A stretch of 64,000 nucleotides of DNA from Chitinophaga cymbidii (GTDB taxonomy: Bacteria > Bacteroidota > Bacteroidia > Chitinophagales > Chitinophagaceae), in contig NZ_BKAU01000001.1 in NCBI RefSeq assembly GCF_007992715.1, positions 930,001 to 994,000 on the forward strand, written 5' to 3'. The notes below the pieces were generated by a model. The model was given only the letters and a program-made list of their open reading frames with translations. It searched no databases and was not told where the DNA came from. The translations under genes were made by a program, and so were the position numbers. Below, piece after piece: positions 35,571 through 44,215 of this stretch. Position 1 is the first letter of the stretch. Each line of letters opens with the position of its first letter.

Positions 35571-36236
35571 TTAGAAATTGTAATTCAGGGTAGGCTTCCG
35601 GGCCTTTATCTGCCAGGATTGATTGTTTCTTTCCCGGAATCCGGGCTCTAACTTTGCATTCGCCTTTTTTAAAATAAGCCCTTCATACAGATCAGTTTGG
35701 ATGATTTCATTATAAAGTTCAGAATAGTTATCAAGGTATGCCGGCGCCATGAATACATTTTCTACCTGTGTAGCTATAAGATGGTTAAAAATGATCATGT
35801 CGTTTTCAGACACAAAACCTCTGCTGGTGCCAAACAGCTCGTATAATAAAGTCAGGCGACTTTCAAAAGTTACGCCGATCAGGTAACGTCCTCTCCAGAC
35901 AAGGATATCCCAAATGATAAACTTATGATTAAAAGGTTTCCCATTTTCGCCATATTTATTTTTGTTGAGATACTCGCCACACAGGACCATATATTTATCG
36001 CTGTCATTGAGAGCTGTATACTGGATGGGATTTTGTAGTGATAACTCTTCGTTTTTCCTGTTAAAGAGTTTGTATTCACTTTGGCCGTTAATGAATAGAA
36101 CCGCGCAACTGCCATTATACTTAGGTTGAGCGATCCATTCCTTCCCCAATCCACTTAGCAACCCGGGGGCAATGGCCACTTCCGCCCGGGGTGGATAGAT
36201 ATACTTAAAGTCCGAATATTGTTCAAAGATGTTCAT
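35571..36236 (-). CDS. Minimal ATP-dependent ligase-like nucleotidyltransferase
   Basis: 221 residues carrying the ordered motifs of the DNA/RNA ligase superfamily. Motif I is QPKYNGS (K39, G42), Arg60 follows, motif III is CGEYL (E88), IIIa is KFIIWD, motif IV is EGLILK (185-190) and motif V is WQIKARK (K211/K214). The protein ends right after motif V, so there is no OB-fold, unlike most DNA ligases and more like small RNA-repair or stand-alone adenylation domains. It may seal nicks or repair tRNA for the element (inference). Starts 11 bp after the stop of the 196-aa unknown gene. Confidence 0.78.
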   Translation of the reverse strand: MNIFEQYSDFKYIYPPRAEVAIAPGLLSGLGKEWIAQPKYNGSCAVLFINGQSEYKLFNRKNEELSLQNPIQYTALNDSDKYMVLCGEYLNKNKYGENGKPFNHKFIIWDILVWRGRYLIGVTFESRLTLLYELFGTSRGFVSENDMIIFNHLIATQVENVFMAPAYLDNYSELYNEIIQTDLYEGLILKKANAKLEPGFRERNNQSWQIKARKPTLNYNF

Positions 36237-36247
36237 GATAGTAATTT

Positions 36248-36838
36248 TTAACGCATGGAAACGATAGGAGCAATAGCGTAGAACAGATCAGTCATTTGCT
36301 CCCCGTATTGTGCCAGGGTGTCGATCGTACCTTTTTTTACGTTGACAGTTTCTTTCGCTTCGATCAATACAGCCAGATCAGCCTCCGGTATTCCTTCCGC
36401 ATTTTGCAGGGCATCAGAGATCACCTCAATATGTTTTTTTAGAATTTCCTGGTTGAACAGATATTCCGTATCACTTTCAATGACACCCGGAAAATTTTCA
36501 GCAATGATTGTCGCGACATCGTCTGTCATTTTAGGATAGCGATCCTGTATACTGACTGTCACATCACCCAATTTAAAAGAGCCAATATTTCTGCCCTGTT
36601 TTTTGTATTCCTCTAAATAGAGATCACGGGCTTTGTCCTTAATAAAGCCTTCTTCAATACTCAATTTTGCATCCCAGTTTTTACATTGTGATTTTGCTTC
36701 TACATAAGCTTTCACGTGCTTCTCCAACTCCGGGGTAATTGTCAGTGATATGACTTTACTTTTGGTTTCTTTGACTGGAGTAGTTTTTTTTGCGGATGTA
36801 AAAAGATTGGCTTTTACGGTAGTTTTACTTTTTTGCAT
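36248..36838 (-). CDS. Unknown element protein
   Basis: 196 residues. A basic, Lys/Thr-rich N-terminal tail (1-28) precedes a mainly helical domain with a central beta segment (IGSFKLGDVTVSIQDRYPKM). No enzyme motif is visible. It lies directly upstream of the ligase-like gene, 11 bp apart, so it may be its partner. Not recognised. Confidence 0.6.
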   Translation of the reverse strand: MQKSKTTVKANLFTSAKKTTPVKETKSKVISLTITPELEKHVKAYVEAKSQCKNWDAKLSIEEGFIKDKARDLYLEEYKKQGRNIGSFKLGDVTVSIQDRYPKMTDDVATIIAENFPGVIESDTEYLFNQEILKKHIEVISDALQNAEGIPEADLAVLIEAKETVNVKKGTIDTLAQYGEQMTDLFYAIAPIVSMR

Positions 36839-36865
36839 GACAAAATTTTTAAAGTTTGAAAAAAG

Positions 36866-36980
36866 CTACCCGCTACTTATGGCTCAGGGCATAAAGTCCT
36901 AGTCCTCTATTGAGAAAAGCGCGCATTGCTCGTGAATGTAATGATGTGACTAGGCGAGTAAGCCGGGAGGTAGCGGGTAG
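36866..36980. repeat. Nested inverted repeat between parB and the ligase unit
   Basis: Outer arms CTACCCGCTAC (36866-36876) and GTAGCGGGTAG (36970-36980) are perfect. Inner arms CCTAGTC (36898-36904) and GACTAGG (36948-36954) are also perfect. Likely a structured RNA leader, attenuator or terminator-like element between two minus-strand units. Confidence 0.6.
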
Positions 36981-37011
36981 ATATAAAAAGGGGGAAGTGT
37001 ATAGAATGCGA

Positions 37012-38808
37012 TCAGGAAGCCATTTTCTTGACAGGTGTGTCTATCTTTTTGCGGGTTTTGTTTTCTTTTTTGGCAAGATCAGCTTTCATTTCTTTCAGTA
37101 TGGCTGTTTCCTGGCTCCTGCGCAGTTGCCGTTTTTTCGCGATTTCTGCTTGTTCCTGTTCAAAATCAGCGATGGGGATTACCCCTAAGCTTTCAGCCAT
37201 CTGGCGGAACATATACCCGCCTTTTGTATTAGGAAGGTTAAAGCTGTACTTATGAATCATTATTTGCCGAATAAGATAAGTGATCTGCGGTTTCGTTAAG
37301 GTCAGCAGTGCATGGCCGAATTTTTCAGGACTGGCGATATCTTCTAAACCCGCTTTACGAAGTGCTTTCCTGACTTGTCGCTGCCCTTCATAGTTGAGGC
37401 TTTCAAACAGCAGGAATAAAGTAAGCAGATTGTCTGATTTCCCAGCTCTTGTGGGAATGGCCTGAAGCGATTTATCTTCTTTCACCTGCTGAACGATCTT
37501 TTTATGAATTTTTTCCTGATCGAGTTCCACGGCTCTAATTTCTCGCTGTTGGATCTCCTTTATACGTGCTGCTACGTCTTCCACGGTAGGATTCCCTTGC
37601 TCAATAGCCTTTTTGGTGACTTTTTTTGTTTTTTCCTTAGACGTCAATTCGACATAAATATACCTGCCGGTATCCCGGTCATTATGGGAGTATAGTACCA
37701 ACGCTTTTTTGAATTTTCCTATAGCGATATTATCCTCGAAGGTTTTCATTTCTTTTTCGAAATTCGCTTCGGCATCTTTGAACATTTTCTTTATTACGGT
37801 AACTTTTTCTCCTTTCATGTTATTTTGGAAGGACTTCCAATCCGGCGCTTTCGGTGGTGTTATTTTTCGGCAATCATCGCCATATCCCAATTTCAGTAGC
37901 TCCACCCCCTCTTCTTTCATGTGGTTTACCATTTCCGGCACGCCGTAGCCATCGTAAACCAGTACGGTGGTGGGGTCGTTTAACACTTTTTCTGTTTCCC
38001 CTTTCAGGTAAAGCGATGTCTTATTCTTTAAACAAGCGACATGATTACAGTGTGGGTATTTTTGATCTTCAGGAAAAAGGGAAGCGGTGGCGGAATTAAA
38101 AGGACATCCCATGCACGATCCTGCCTTTTTATCCAGTTCCGCGTCGTTGAGGTCAAAAACCACCCTAGTGAGGTCTCCCTTGTATTTATTGATCGTATGA
38201 TGGGTGATAGAGATCTGCGGATTTGCTTTTCTGGCCTCATCTTTATCTACCTGGTTCTTGTAAAGCTCTTTCTGTGCCTCTGCTGGCAGAGTGCAGATAA
38301 GCAGGGCAGTACTAATAAATATTCCGTTTTTCAGAAAGAGCGTTTGCCATTGCTCTGTAAGATCATTGAGTTTTAGCTGCTGGCGGACAAAATGCGGCGT
38401 TTTACCAATGGAGTGGGCGATGTCCTCCGTTTTCATTTGTCGTTCATCAATGAGAAATCGAAAGCCTAGAGCTTGTTGCATGGGATGTATATCCTGGCGC
38501 TGGATGTTCTCGATAAGCTGAATGACCTTTACTTCTTCATCGGTGATGTCCGCATTTTTGATGATAGAACGGATCTCTTTGAATTCAAGTTGCAGTGCTG
38601 CTCTGTAACGCCTTTCACCAAAGATGATCCTGTAACCGTTTTCAAATGGTTTTAGCATGATAGGTTGCAGCATACCAATTGTTTTGATGGATGCTGCCAA
38701 CTCATTAATTTCTTCAAAAGTCCGTCGCGGTTGGTTGGGATCTGAAGAAATTTTGTCAACCGGTACCAGCACACCATTCCCAGTTGCTGGTTGCATTGTT
38801 ACTTCCAT
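37012..38808 (-). CDS. parB: ParB-family protein with Cys cluster
   Basis: 598 residues, about twice a chromosomal ParB. The N-terminal ParB/CTPase domain has GERRYRAAL (64-72) and ENIQRQDIHPM (100-110). An HTH follows (KTEDIAHSIGKTPHFVRQQLKL, 126-147). A four-cysteine cluster C232, C235, C254, C259 then suggests a zinc-binding insert. The long C-terminus is Lys-rich and helical. Such proteins spread on DNA from a parS-like site and aid partition or element regulation. No ParA gene is seen in the window. Function in the element is inferred. Confidence 0.85.
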   Translation of the reverse strand: MEVTMQPATGNGVLVPVDKISSDPNQPRRTFEEINELAASIKTIGMLQPIMLKPFENGYRIIFGERRYRAALQLEFKEIRSIIKNADITDEEVKVIQLIENIQRQDIHPMQQALGFRFLIDERQMKTEDIAHSIGKTPHFVRQQLKLNDLTEQWQTLFLKNGIFISTALLICTLPAEAQKELYKNQVDKDEARKANPQISITHHTINKYKGDLTRVVFDLNDAELDKKAGSCMGCPFNSATASLFPEDQKYPHCNHVACLKNKTSLYLKGETEKVLNDPTTVLVYDGYGVPEMVNHMKEEGVELLKLGYGDDCRKITPPKAPDWKSFQNNMKGEKVTVIKKMFKDAEANFEKEMKTFEDNIAIGKFKKALVLYSHNDRDTGRYIYVELTSKEKTKKVTKKAIEQGNPTVEDVAARIKEIQQREIRAVELDQEKIHKKIVQQVKEDKSLQAIPTRAGKSDNLLTLFLLFESLNYEGQRQVRKALRKAGLEDIASPEKFGHALLTLTKPQITYLIRQIMIHKYSFNLPNTKGGYMFRQMAESLGVIPIADFEQEQAEIAKKRQLRRSQETAILKEMKADLAKKENKTRKKIDTPVKKMAS

Positions 38809-38837
38809 TTTTGTCGTGTTTAATTGTTAAGAAATAT

Positions 38838-39398
38838 TCAAAAATCAAATGAGGCTTGTTGTGTGGGGGATGTGGAGCTACGCCCCACTTTAGGAGTTTC
38901 TTTGATTTCTTTTGTTGTTATGCTCATTTTTTGTTTAAGCAACTCCCGTCTTTTTTTGTAGATGAATTGTCGCAGCCGGTTAAGTGCGTGCTGTAGCCAT
39001 TCTGTAAGCTCTCGGGGTGCTTTTACTTCATTCCAGTGATCTTCCATAAAAAGGTTCTCCAGTGTCCGGCAACTCAAATGCGTATAGATATCCACCCAAT
39101 CGCTATTCATCGGGGCTTCAAGGGTTCTTGTATAGAGATAAATCACGCACTCTACATCGGTGGCTGATTGTTGTTTTTTCATGAGTGCAATCATTCTTGC
39201 CATGGAAACCTGCGCCAGTAGCCTTTGTGGTATTGTATCAGCCCATAGCTGGCTAAATGTGAGAACCGGCGCGGTAAGGGCGTCCATTATATCAAAGATG
39301 TAATTACCTTCCTGTTTCCGTTTCTCATTTTTTACTACAGGAGCCTGATCCGTTCCAAATAGCTTGGGTTGACCAGTTTTGCTGTTCGTCCTTTTCAT
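38838..39398 (-). CDS. Unknown helical protein
   Basis: 186 residues. Basic N-terminal tail, helical centre (LTFSQLWADTIPQRLLAQVSMARMIALMKKQQ), Lys-rich helix and a Ser/Thr-rich end finishing ASFDF. The last residues FDF recall short terminal binding tips, but this is not proof. It starts 29 bp upstream of parB's start side, in the same orientation and probably the same transcript. No family recognised. Confidence 0.55.
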   Translation of the reverse strand: MKRTNSKTGQPKLFGTDQAPVVKNEKRKQEGNYIFDIMDALTAPVLTFSQLWADTIPQRLLAQVSMARMIALMKKQQSATDVECVIYLYTRTLEAPMNSDWVDIYTHLSCRTLENLFMEDHWNEVKAPRELTEWLQHALNRLRQFIYKKRRELLKQKMSITTKEIKETPKVGRSSTSPTQQASFDF

Positions 39399-39515
39399 AA
39401 TAAGCTAGCTTTATCATTATTAAGTTGACAAGAGTGATTCTTGTAGCCGGAATTCGCATTAGAAAGAGTAGATAGGTTAACTATATAAAATGTCAGGAAC
39501 TAGGAATATGATTTT

Positions 39516-39893
39516 TTAGATATAGTATGGGTGTTTTATTTTTTTCAATTCAAGAATTGATTGTTCATCCCAGTTTTTCATTCCTCTTTCAAGTTTGTCC
39601 AGGTATTTATATATAATGTCCTTGTCTTCAGGAAAGAGCATACCTGTTTGTATATCGGTTACAAATGTCAACTCTCTTTTAACAATTATTAATTCAACTG
39701 AAGGGGGCAGAGTGCCATATTTACGGATCAACTGTTCTAAATATATTCTAGCTTCCTGAAGGCCCAATTTGGAAAACTGATTAGTATAAGAAGTCATTAT
39801 ACCGTACGGCTTTGCCGGTAACGGAAAGTATTTTCTTTCTTTACTAGCGTACACTTCATATAGATTATACGTACGGAATTTCATTTCATACAA
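39516..39893 (-). CDS. Unknown protein
   Basis: 125 residues; an alternative start MKFRTYN lies three codons in. Mixed alpha/beta, no membrane segment or enzyme motif visible. Same strand as its neighbours, 117 bp before the next gene. Not recognised. Confidence 0.5.
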   Translation of the reverse strand: MYEMKFRTYNLYEVYASKERKYFPLPAKPYGIMTSYTNQFSKLGLQEARIYLEQLIRKYGTLPPSVELIIVKRELTFVTDIQTGMLFPEDKDIIYKYLDKLERGMKNWDEQSILELKKIKHPYYI

Positions 39894-39942
39894 TTTGATG
39901 AGTTAAACAATTGGGTTTCTCGTTATATGATTCAGGGTTATG

Positions 39943-40782
39943 TCAGGCGAAGAACTCATTAACCTTATCCAATATCTGTTTTGCTTCCAGGGCTTTTTTG
40001 CTACGCAACAGATCGTCATTCCGGAGCAGTTCAGGATCGATTAGCAGATGCTTCATGCTTTCGATGGTTTCCATTACATTTTCATCCTGTGTAAAATTCA
40101 GACGGGGCAGGATGTCTATGAGTTCACTTATGTTGGCTACCAGGCTGTCCCGGAAGATCGCTTTCTGTTCTGACAGTTTCTCGACCATATGCCCAACCGC
40201 TTCCCTGATCCTTACCCAGATGTTTCTGGTAGCCTGTGAGATTCTGGTATTGAGCTCTGTTTCAATCTGGTGTTTAAGTACAGAGATCTCCTTCTGGTCT
40301 ATTTCCAGTCTGAAATCCGTCGTGTCGGAAATGGTCATAAAACTGATCTGGATAGCAAACTTGGTTCTGACATCGGAGATGGGGGGATAGTCGCTTTCCT
40401 GGAACATGCCATTCAGCCGCTGCCGGGCATCTTCCTTTAAGTGAGGATACTGTGTAATAAAGCTGTCTACCGCACTATGGAACTGATATTTGAAGTCGTT
40501 GTACTTAGCGATAAACTCGAAATAGTTTGTTGCCGGAAGCAGTCGATCGCCGTTGTCCCCCCATGGCAGGGTGTTCTCGTATAGAAAGCTACGGGCGGCG
40601 CCGGCAATCTTTTGGATTTCCTTTAATTCATTTTCTGCTATCAGGATCTTATTGAAGCGGCCGGCGTTGCGGGTATTGTGCGCTTCCTCTATTTTCTGTG
40701 ACACCTTGCGGTCATACTTACGCGCACACCATTGGCTTATGGTCAGGTTGACCAGCAAGGCTTTTTCTGGTAAACTTTTCAT
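39943..40782 (-). CDS. DUF3150-like protein of a MoxR/VWA module
   Basis: 279 residues, almost fully helical. It lies just after the VWA gene (27-bp gap), which follows the MoxR ATPase gene. In proteobacterial integrative elements a DUF3150 gene accompanies CobS-like (MoxR) and CobT-like (VWA) genes; order, size and helical nature agree, but the sequence match itself is not certain. ISQWCARKYDRKVSQKIEEAHNTRNAGRFNK near the N-terminus is the most conserved-looking part. Function unknown. Confidence 0.5.
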   Translation of the reverse strand: MKSLPEKALLVNLTISQWCARKYDRKVSQKIEEAHNTRNAGRFNKILIAENELKEIQKIAGAARSFLYENTLPWGDNGDRLLPATNYFEFIAKYNDFKYQFHSAVDSFITQYPHLKEDARQRLNGMFQESDYPPISDVRTKFAIQISFMTISDTTDFRLEIDQKEISVLKHQIETELNTRISQATRNIWVRIREAVGHMVEKLSEQKAIFRDSLVANISELIDILPRLNFTQDENVMETIESMKHLLIDPELLRNDDLLRSKKALEAKQILDKVNEFFA

Positions 40783-40809
40783 GATGAAGGATGTTGGTGA
40801 TAAAATATG

Positions 40810-41913
40810 TTAGGTGATCTGTATGGTTTCCCCAAAGGGAGGAATAAAGGTGGCTTTTCCGAACTGGGCCCAAAGCACGGGATATTCCGGTTCGGAAGGA
40901 AAACGGCGACATTCACCGTCTGTCAGGTACACTGCTACTTTGGGTTGCAGGTCGTTTTCTTCGATATAGGTGAAGCCGGGACGGAAATCTGTCCCCCCGC
41001 CGCCATAAGGGTTTAACTGAATGGGGGTGTCGGGTTCTATTTCCTGTACTCCCTGTACAATGGTGTCTACATAAATGATCTGTAAAGAAAGGTTAAACGT
41101 TGTAGCGATATCCTGCGCTTCAGCTGCGAATTGATTCAGTAAAGTGCGATTAATACTGCCGGAAGTATCTACCAGCAATATGACCTTACCCGTCTCCAGT
41201 GCTTCCAGCGCTGGAAGGTATAAATCACAATGGATATGACGGGGAGAAGGCTTTTTCCATGTATAGTCATTACGATTCGTTTCACTTAAAAATCTTGACA
41301 GCACTTCCTGCCATGCTATACGTGGACGTAGCAGATCTTCAATAAGCCTTTGAACAAAGGCGGGCAATTTTCCCTGTCGTTTCGCTATCATGGCTGATTG
41401 CACAAGAGCCTGTTTGACCTCGGATTCAGTTTCCTGCATAGTCGTACCTGTAAGCAGGGTGTCTTCTACATCGCCGGTGCCTCCATTATTGTTACCTGAA
41501 GCATCCATTTGTTCCTCCGGCACTGGTAGCAGGTTATATACTTGTTCGGCGCTCATATTCCTGTATATGGCATTCGTTAAATATCCCTTTGGTAATTGAA
41601 AACCTGCGTCGATCAGTAAAGGATTGATAGCGTAATCGCAAGCGTGATTCCACTTTACTTTGTCCCTGTGTCCCCTGCGTGTATGGTGCAACATGGCGGT
41701 ATGCATGACTTCATGCGCGATCATACCCTTTAGTTCTTCCAAAGTCAGCTGCTCAATATAAGCGGGGTTGTATTTGATATACTTGCCATTGGTGGTAGCG
41801 GTAGATTGCGTGGTATCAGGCAGGAATTGCATTCTTTGCGCAAGTGAAGCAAAGAAGGGCTGCACCAGGATGAGCTGTACCTTCGCTTTGATTATTTTTT
41901 CAGAAGCATTCAT
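40810..41913 (-). CDS. DUF2201-type metallopeptidase-VWA protein
   Basis: 367 residues from MNASEKII at 41913; an upstream start at 41946 would overlap the MoxR gene. The N-terminal half has a zinc-peptidase motif HEVMHTAMLHH (HExxH at 67-71). The C-terminal half is a von Willebrand A-like domain with MIDAS DTSGS in VILLVDTSGSINRT and a second metal-site loop LTDGECR. The MoxR-VWA pairing is known for assembling or remodelling metal-dependent complexes. Here the peptidase motif is intact, so it may be active. Confidence 0.85.
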   Translation of the reverse strand: MNASEKIIKAKVQLILVQPFFASLAQRMQFLPDTTQSTATTNGKYIKYNPAYIEQLTLEELKGMIAHEVMHTAMLHHTRRGHRDKVKWNHACDYAINPLLIDAGFQLPKGYLTNAIYRNMSAEQVYNLLPVPEEQMDASGNNNGGTGDVEDTLLTGTTMQETESEVKQALVQSAMIAKRQGKLPAFVQRLIEDLLRPRIAWQEVLSRFLSETNRNDYTWKKPSPRHIHCDLYLPALEALETGKVILLVDTSGSINRTLLNQFAAEAQDIATTFNLSLQIIYVDTIVQGVQEIEPDTPIQLNPYGGGGTDFRPGFTYIEENDLQPKVAVYLTDGECRRFPSEPEYPVLWAQFGKATFIPPFGETIQIT

Positions 41914-41923
41914 AACATGGCGT

Positions 41924-42925
41924 TTAGATAAGTATACCCGCTGCACTGCTGGCTTCCCATTCGATGAATGCCCGGTTATTACAGATGCTGCTGTTTCTGG
42001 TAACCGCGTCTTTCATGCAGGATACGGAATTCTCAACCGGAAGGCGATCCAGGTACATACAGATGGCGTCTATATTCTGGTCTGTCATTTTGTGGGCGAG
42101 TGCGCTGGAAATAGCGAATAATGCTCCCGGTTCTGTCGGTACGGGGGCGCCGGTAGGGTTCAGGACGATCTCCTCCAGTGAGGGTAGTTGCCGGTATAAC
42201 TTCAGAAATGCCCGATACTCAATGGCGAAAGCTTCTCCGGCGGCCCCTTTAAAGGCTTCAAACTCGAATTTTTCCGGAAGCCCTGCGGTTATTTGCTTTC
42301 CGACGAACGCTATTGTTCGTGGTGTGGGTGAGTTCCGGATTTCTTTAGTGGGTTCAAAATTGTCCAGCAATTCCGGCCGGAAGCGGACAAAGGCGATCAG
42401 CTCAGTCGGCATATGGTGTGCCAGGGCCCATTTTACCCAATCGTCCGTGTCCACTTCCAATTCCACGATTGCAGCGAAGCGGGATTTCACGGGTTCCAAT
42501 AGGCCACTGACGGCGGCTTTGTCCTCCCTGCGGTTGGTAGCGGCGATAAAGGTCACCTGGTCGCTGATCTGGTGTCCATTGATCTGGCGGGCCAGTAATA
42601 ATTGCATGCAGGCGGCCTGTACACTGGCAGGGGCTTGACCCAGGTCATCGAGAAAAAATACTGTCTTCTTTTGAGCAGTGATGATCTGATGGAGCTCGCC
42701 GTAGGGAAGAAAATCAGCTGTGCCGTTCTTTGTAGGAAAGGGCAGTCCCTTGTAGTCGGTAGGATCACTAACGACCGGGTGTGAAATGATCAATTCCGCC
42801 TCTGCTGCGATAGCCGCTTGCGTTGCGATATCGGATTTACCGATACCAGGTTTTCCGGTGATCAGTACCGGGAAATTGTTTCTGATAGCGAATTGGAGAT
42901 ATTCGCTTAAATCCTTTGGTTTCAT
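41924..42925 (-). CDS. MoxR-type AAA+ ATPase
   Basis: 333 residues. Walker A GKPGIGKS (24-31), Walker B TVFFLDDLGQAP (88-99), sensor-1 TFIAATNRRED and the GLLEPVKSRF arginine region. MoxR/CobS-like AAA+ proteins form rings that act on VWA proteins, here the one encoded 10 bp downstream. Short compared with McrB-type GTPases. First gene of the MoxR-VWA-DUF3150-like trio. Confidence 0.9.
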   Translation of the reverse strand: MKPKDLSEYLQFAIRNNFPVLITGKPGIGKSDIATQAAIAAEAELIISHPVVSDPTDYKGLPFPTKNGTADFLPYGELHQIITAQKKTVFFLDDLGQAPASVQAACMQLLLARQINGHQISDQVTFIAATNRREDKAAVSGLLEPVKSRFAAIVELEVDTDDWVKWALAHHMPTELIAFVRFRPELLDNFEPTKEIRNSPTPRTIAFVGKQITAGLPEKFEFEAFKGAAGEAFAIEYRAFLKLYRQLPSLEEIVLNPTGAPVPTEPGALFAISSALAHKMTDQNIDAICMYLDRLPVENSVSCMKDAVTRNSSICNNRAFIEWEASSAAGILI

Positions 42926-42991
42926 ATATTTGTTTTTTAGGTGACTTTTTTTTTAAAGTAGGATCAGTTTAGTTACAGCGTCAAACTGGGT

Positions 42992-43492
42992 TTACTTCCT
43001 GACGAGTTTCTTCAACCGGGTTCTAATAGTGCCACTATCCGGAATAAGCCCCATATCTTTCATAGACACATATTCTTGACCACAGACAATGATGTGCTCG
43101 ATCAAGTTTATATTTAGAAGGCCACAACCGTAGGATAAACCTTTTGTTAGTTCTATATCTTCTTTGCTGGGAGTAGGTGCGCAGCTTGGATGATTATGAG
43201 AAATAATAATATTGCAGGCCATACATTTTGCACAAAGTGAAAACAGGATTCTTTTATCTACTAATACCTGGTTCATACTTCCTATTGATAGGCTATGATA
43301 TCCTATCAGTCGTAGTTGGCTATCTAAAAAAAGAACCTTAAAGTCTTCTTTGATATATTTTTCATCTCCCCAAATTTTGAACAGAACTTCAGCTACAACA
43401 TCAGCGGATTTGAGTTGTACACGTTTATTGGGAGATACTTTGGGCTGATAGGATAGCTTTATTTCAGCTATTGCACGATGAATACTTTTCAT
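42992..43492 (-). CDS. RadC-family JAMM domain protein
   Basis: 166 residues, lacking the N-terminal HhH part of long RadC proteins. JAB1/MPN metal site: Glu in KEDFKVLFLD (49), SHNHPSCAPTPSKED with H99, H101 and D112. Such short RadC-like proteins are frequent in Bacteroidota mobile elements; enzymatic role unproven. The frame is open upstream of the ATG at 43492 for about 55 codons with no start codon, so the ATG is taken as start. Confidence 0.88.
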   Translation of the reverse strand: MKSIHRAIAEIKLSYQPKVSPNKRVQLKSADVVAEVLFKIWGDEKYIKEDFKVLFLDSQLRLIGYHSLSIGSMNQVLVDKRILFSLCAKCMACNIIISHNHPSCAPTPSKEDIELTKGLSYGCGLLNINLIEHIIVCGQEYVSMKDMGLIPDSGTIRTRLKKLVRK

Positions 43493-43685
43493 GATTGTTG
43501 ATTTATGTTGTGCGTTCGTGTATTTATAATATCCGTAAAGGTGGTCGTTCAGACTAATGTTATCACCGTAAGTGAGCGTGTTGATATAGGGATATTTATT
43601 AAAATAAGTGTCAGGTGTTCGATGAACGCTATGGAGGAGGAGGAATAGGCGATCATATTATTCTCCTTTTAGATAAAGAATGATT
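43493..43685. other. Gap upstream of radC, no supported gene
   Basis: A minus-strand ATG in AGGAG-preceded context near 43655 opens a 35-codon frame of poor composition; not accepted. Nothing else seen. Confidence 0.35.
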
Positions 43686-43847
43686 TTATTGCGAGGTGAT
43701 GATGGAGTACAGGATGTCATCTTCCCATTCAATGGGTGAGATGCCAGGTTCTATTAATTCTTCCTGCATGCTGTCGATAATACTTTTCAGAGAAGCTATT
43801 ATTTCATTAGCAGTCCCTTCGCCTGAGATGGAGATTTTTAATGTCAT
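43686..43847 (-). CDS. Small acidic protein
   Basis: 53 residues: MTLKISISGEGTANEIIASL then a helix and an acidic end (IEWEDDILYSIITSQ). The beta-strand plus helix layout and codon use look genuine. It lies between the compound palindrome and radC, on the same strand. Family unknown. Confidence 0.6.
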   Translation of the reverse strand: MTLKISISGEGTANEIIASLKSIIDSMQEELIEPGISPIEWEDDILYSIITSQ

Positions 43848-43942
43848 GATGAAATTGTTTGAGGTAAATAAATATTGATATGTTCAGGTGCTATGTCCTC
43901 GTTACATCTCGTTCTGTAATCTTTTTCCCATCGCTACATGGC

Positions 43943-44187
43943 GGGTACGCATGTAAAAGGAAAGGCCCCAAAAACAGCGGCGCACAGCCCGATATATCCA
44001 AACACTAATGATGGCCTTTGTGAGCGACAAAAAAAATAGCACACATCGTTGTTGTGCGCTATTTTTTTTGTCGCGTGTGGGAAAATGAAAAGAGGCGCAT
44101 CGTTCATGCGCCTCTTTTCATTTCGTGTTAGTGTTTGGATATTTCGGGCAGCCGCTACTTTCGCCCTTTCCTTTTACATGCGTACCC
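43943..44187. repeat. 245-bp compound palindrome with two inner hairpins
   Basis: The outer arms 43943-43965 and 44165-44187 are 23 bp and perfect. Next come AGCGGC (43976-43981) with GCCGCT (44151-44156), then 22-bp arms 43987-44008 and 44128-44149 with one mismatch. These enclose two hairpins: 44024-44045 with 44053-44074 (22 bp, one mismatch, includes A8/T8) and 44085-44100 with 44106-44121 (16 bp perfect, 5-nt loop). The inner hairpins with T-rich flanks read as bidirectional terminators. The whole separates the transfer operon from the maintenance block. Confidence 0.85.
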
Positions 44188-44215
44188 ACCATTTAGGGAA
44201 TTTTTTTTAATCGTT

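Noticed and set aside
43540-43660. 35-codon frame behind an AGGAG sequence upstream of radC
   Set aside because: Poor amino-acid composition, and it overlaps an equally open frame leading into radC; the purine-rich stretch may be chance.
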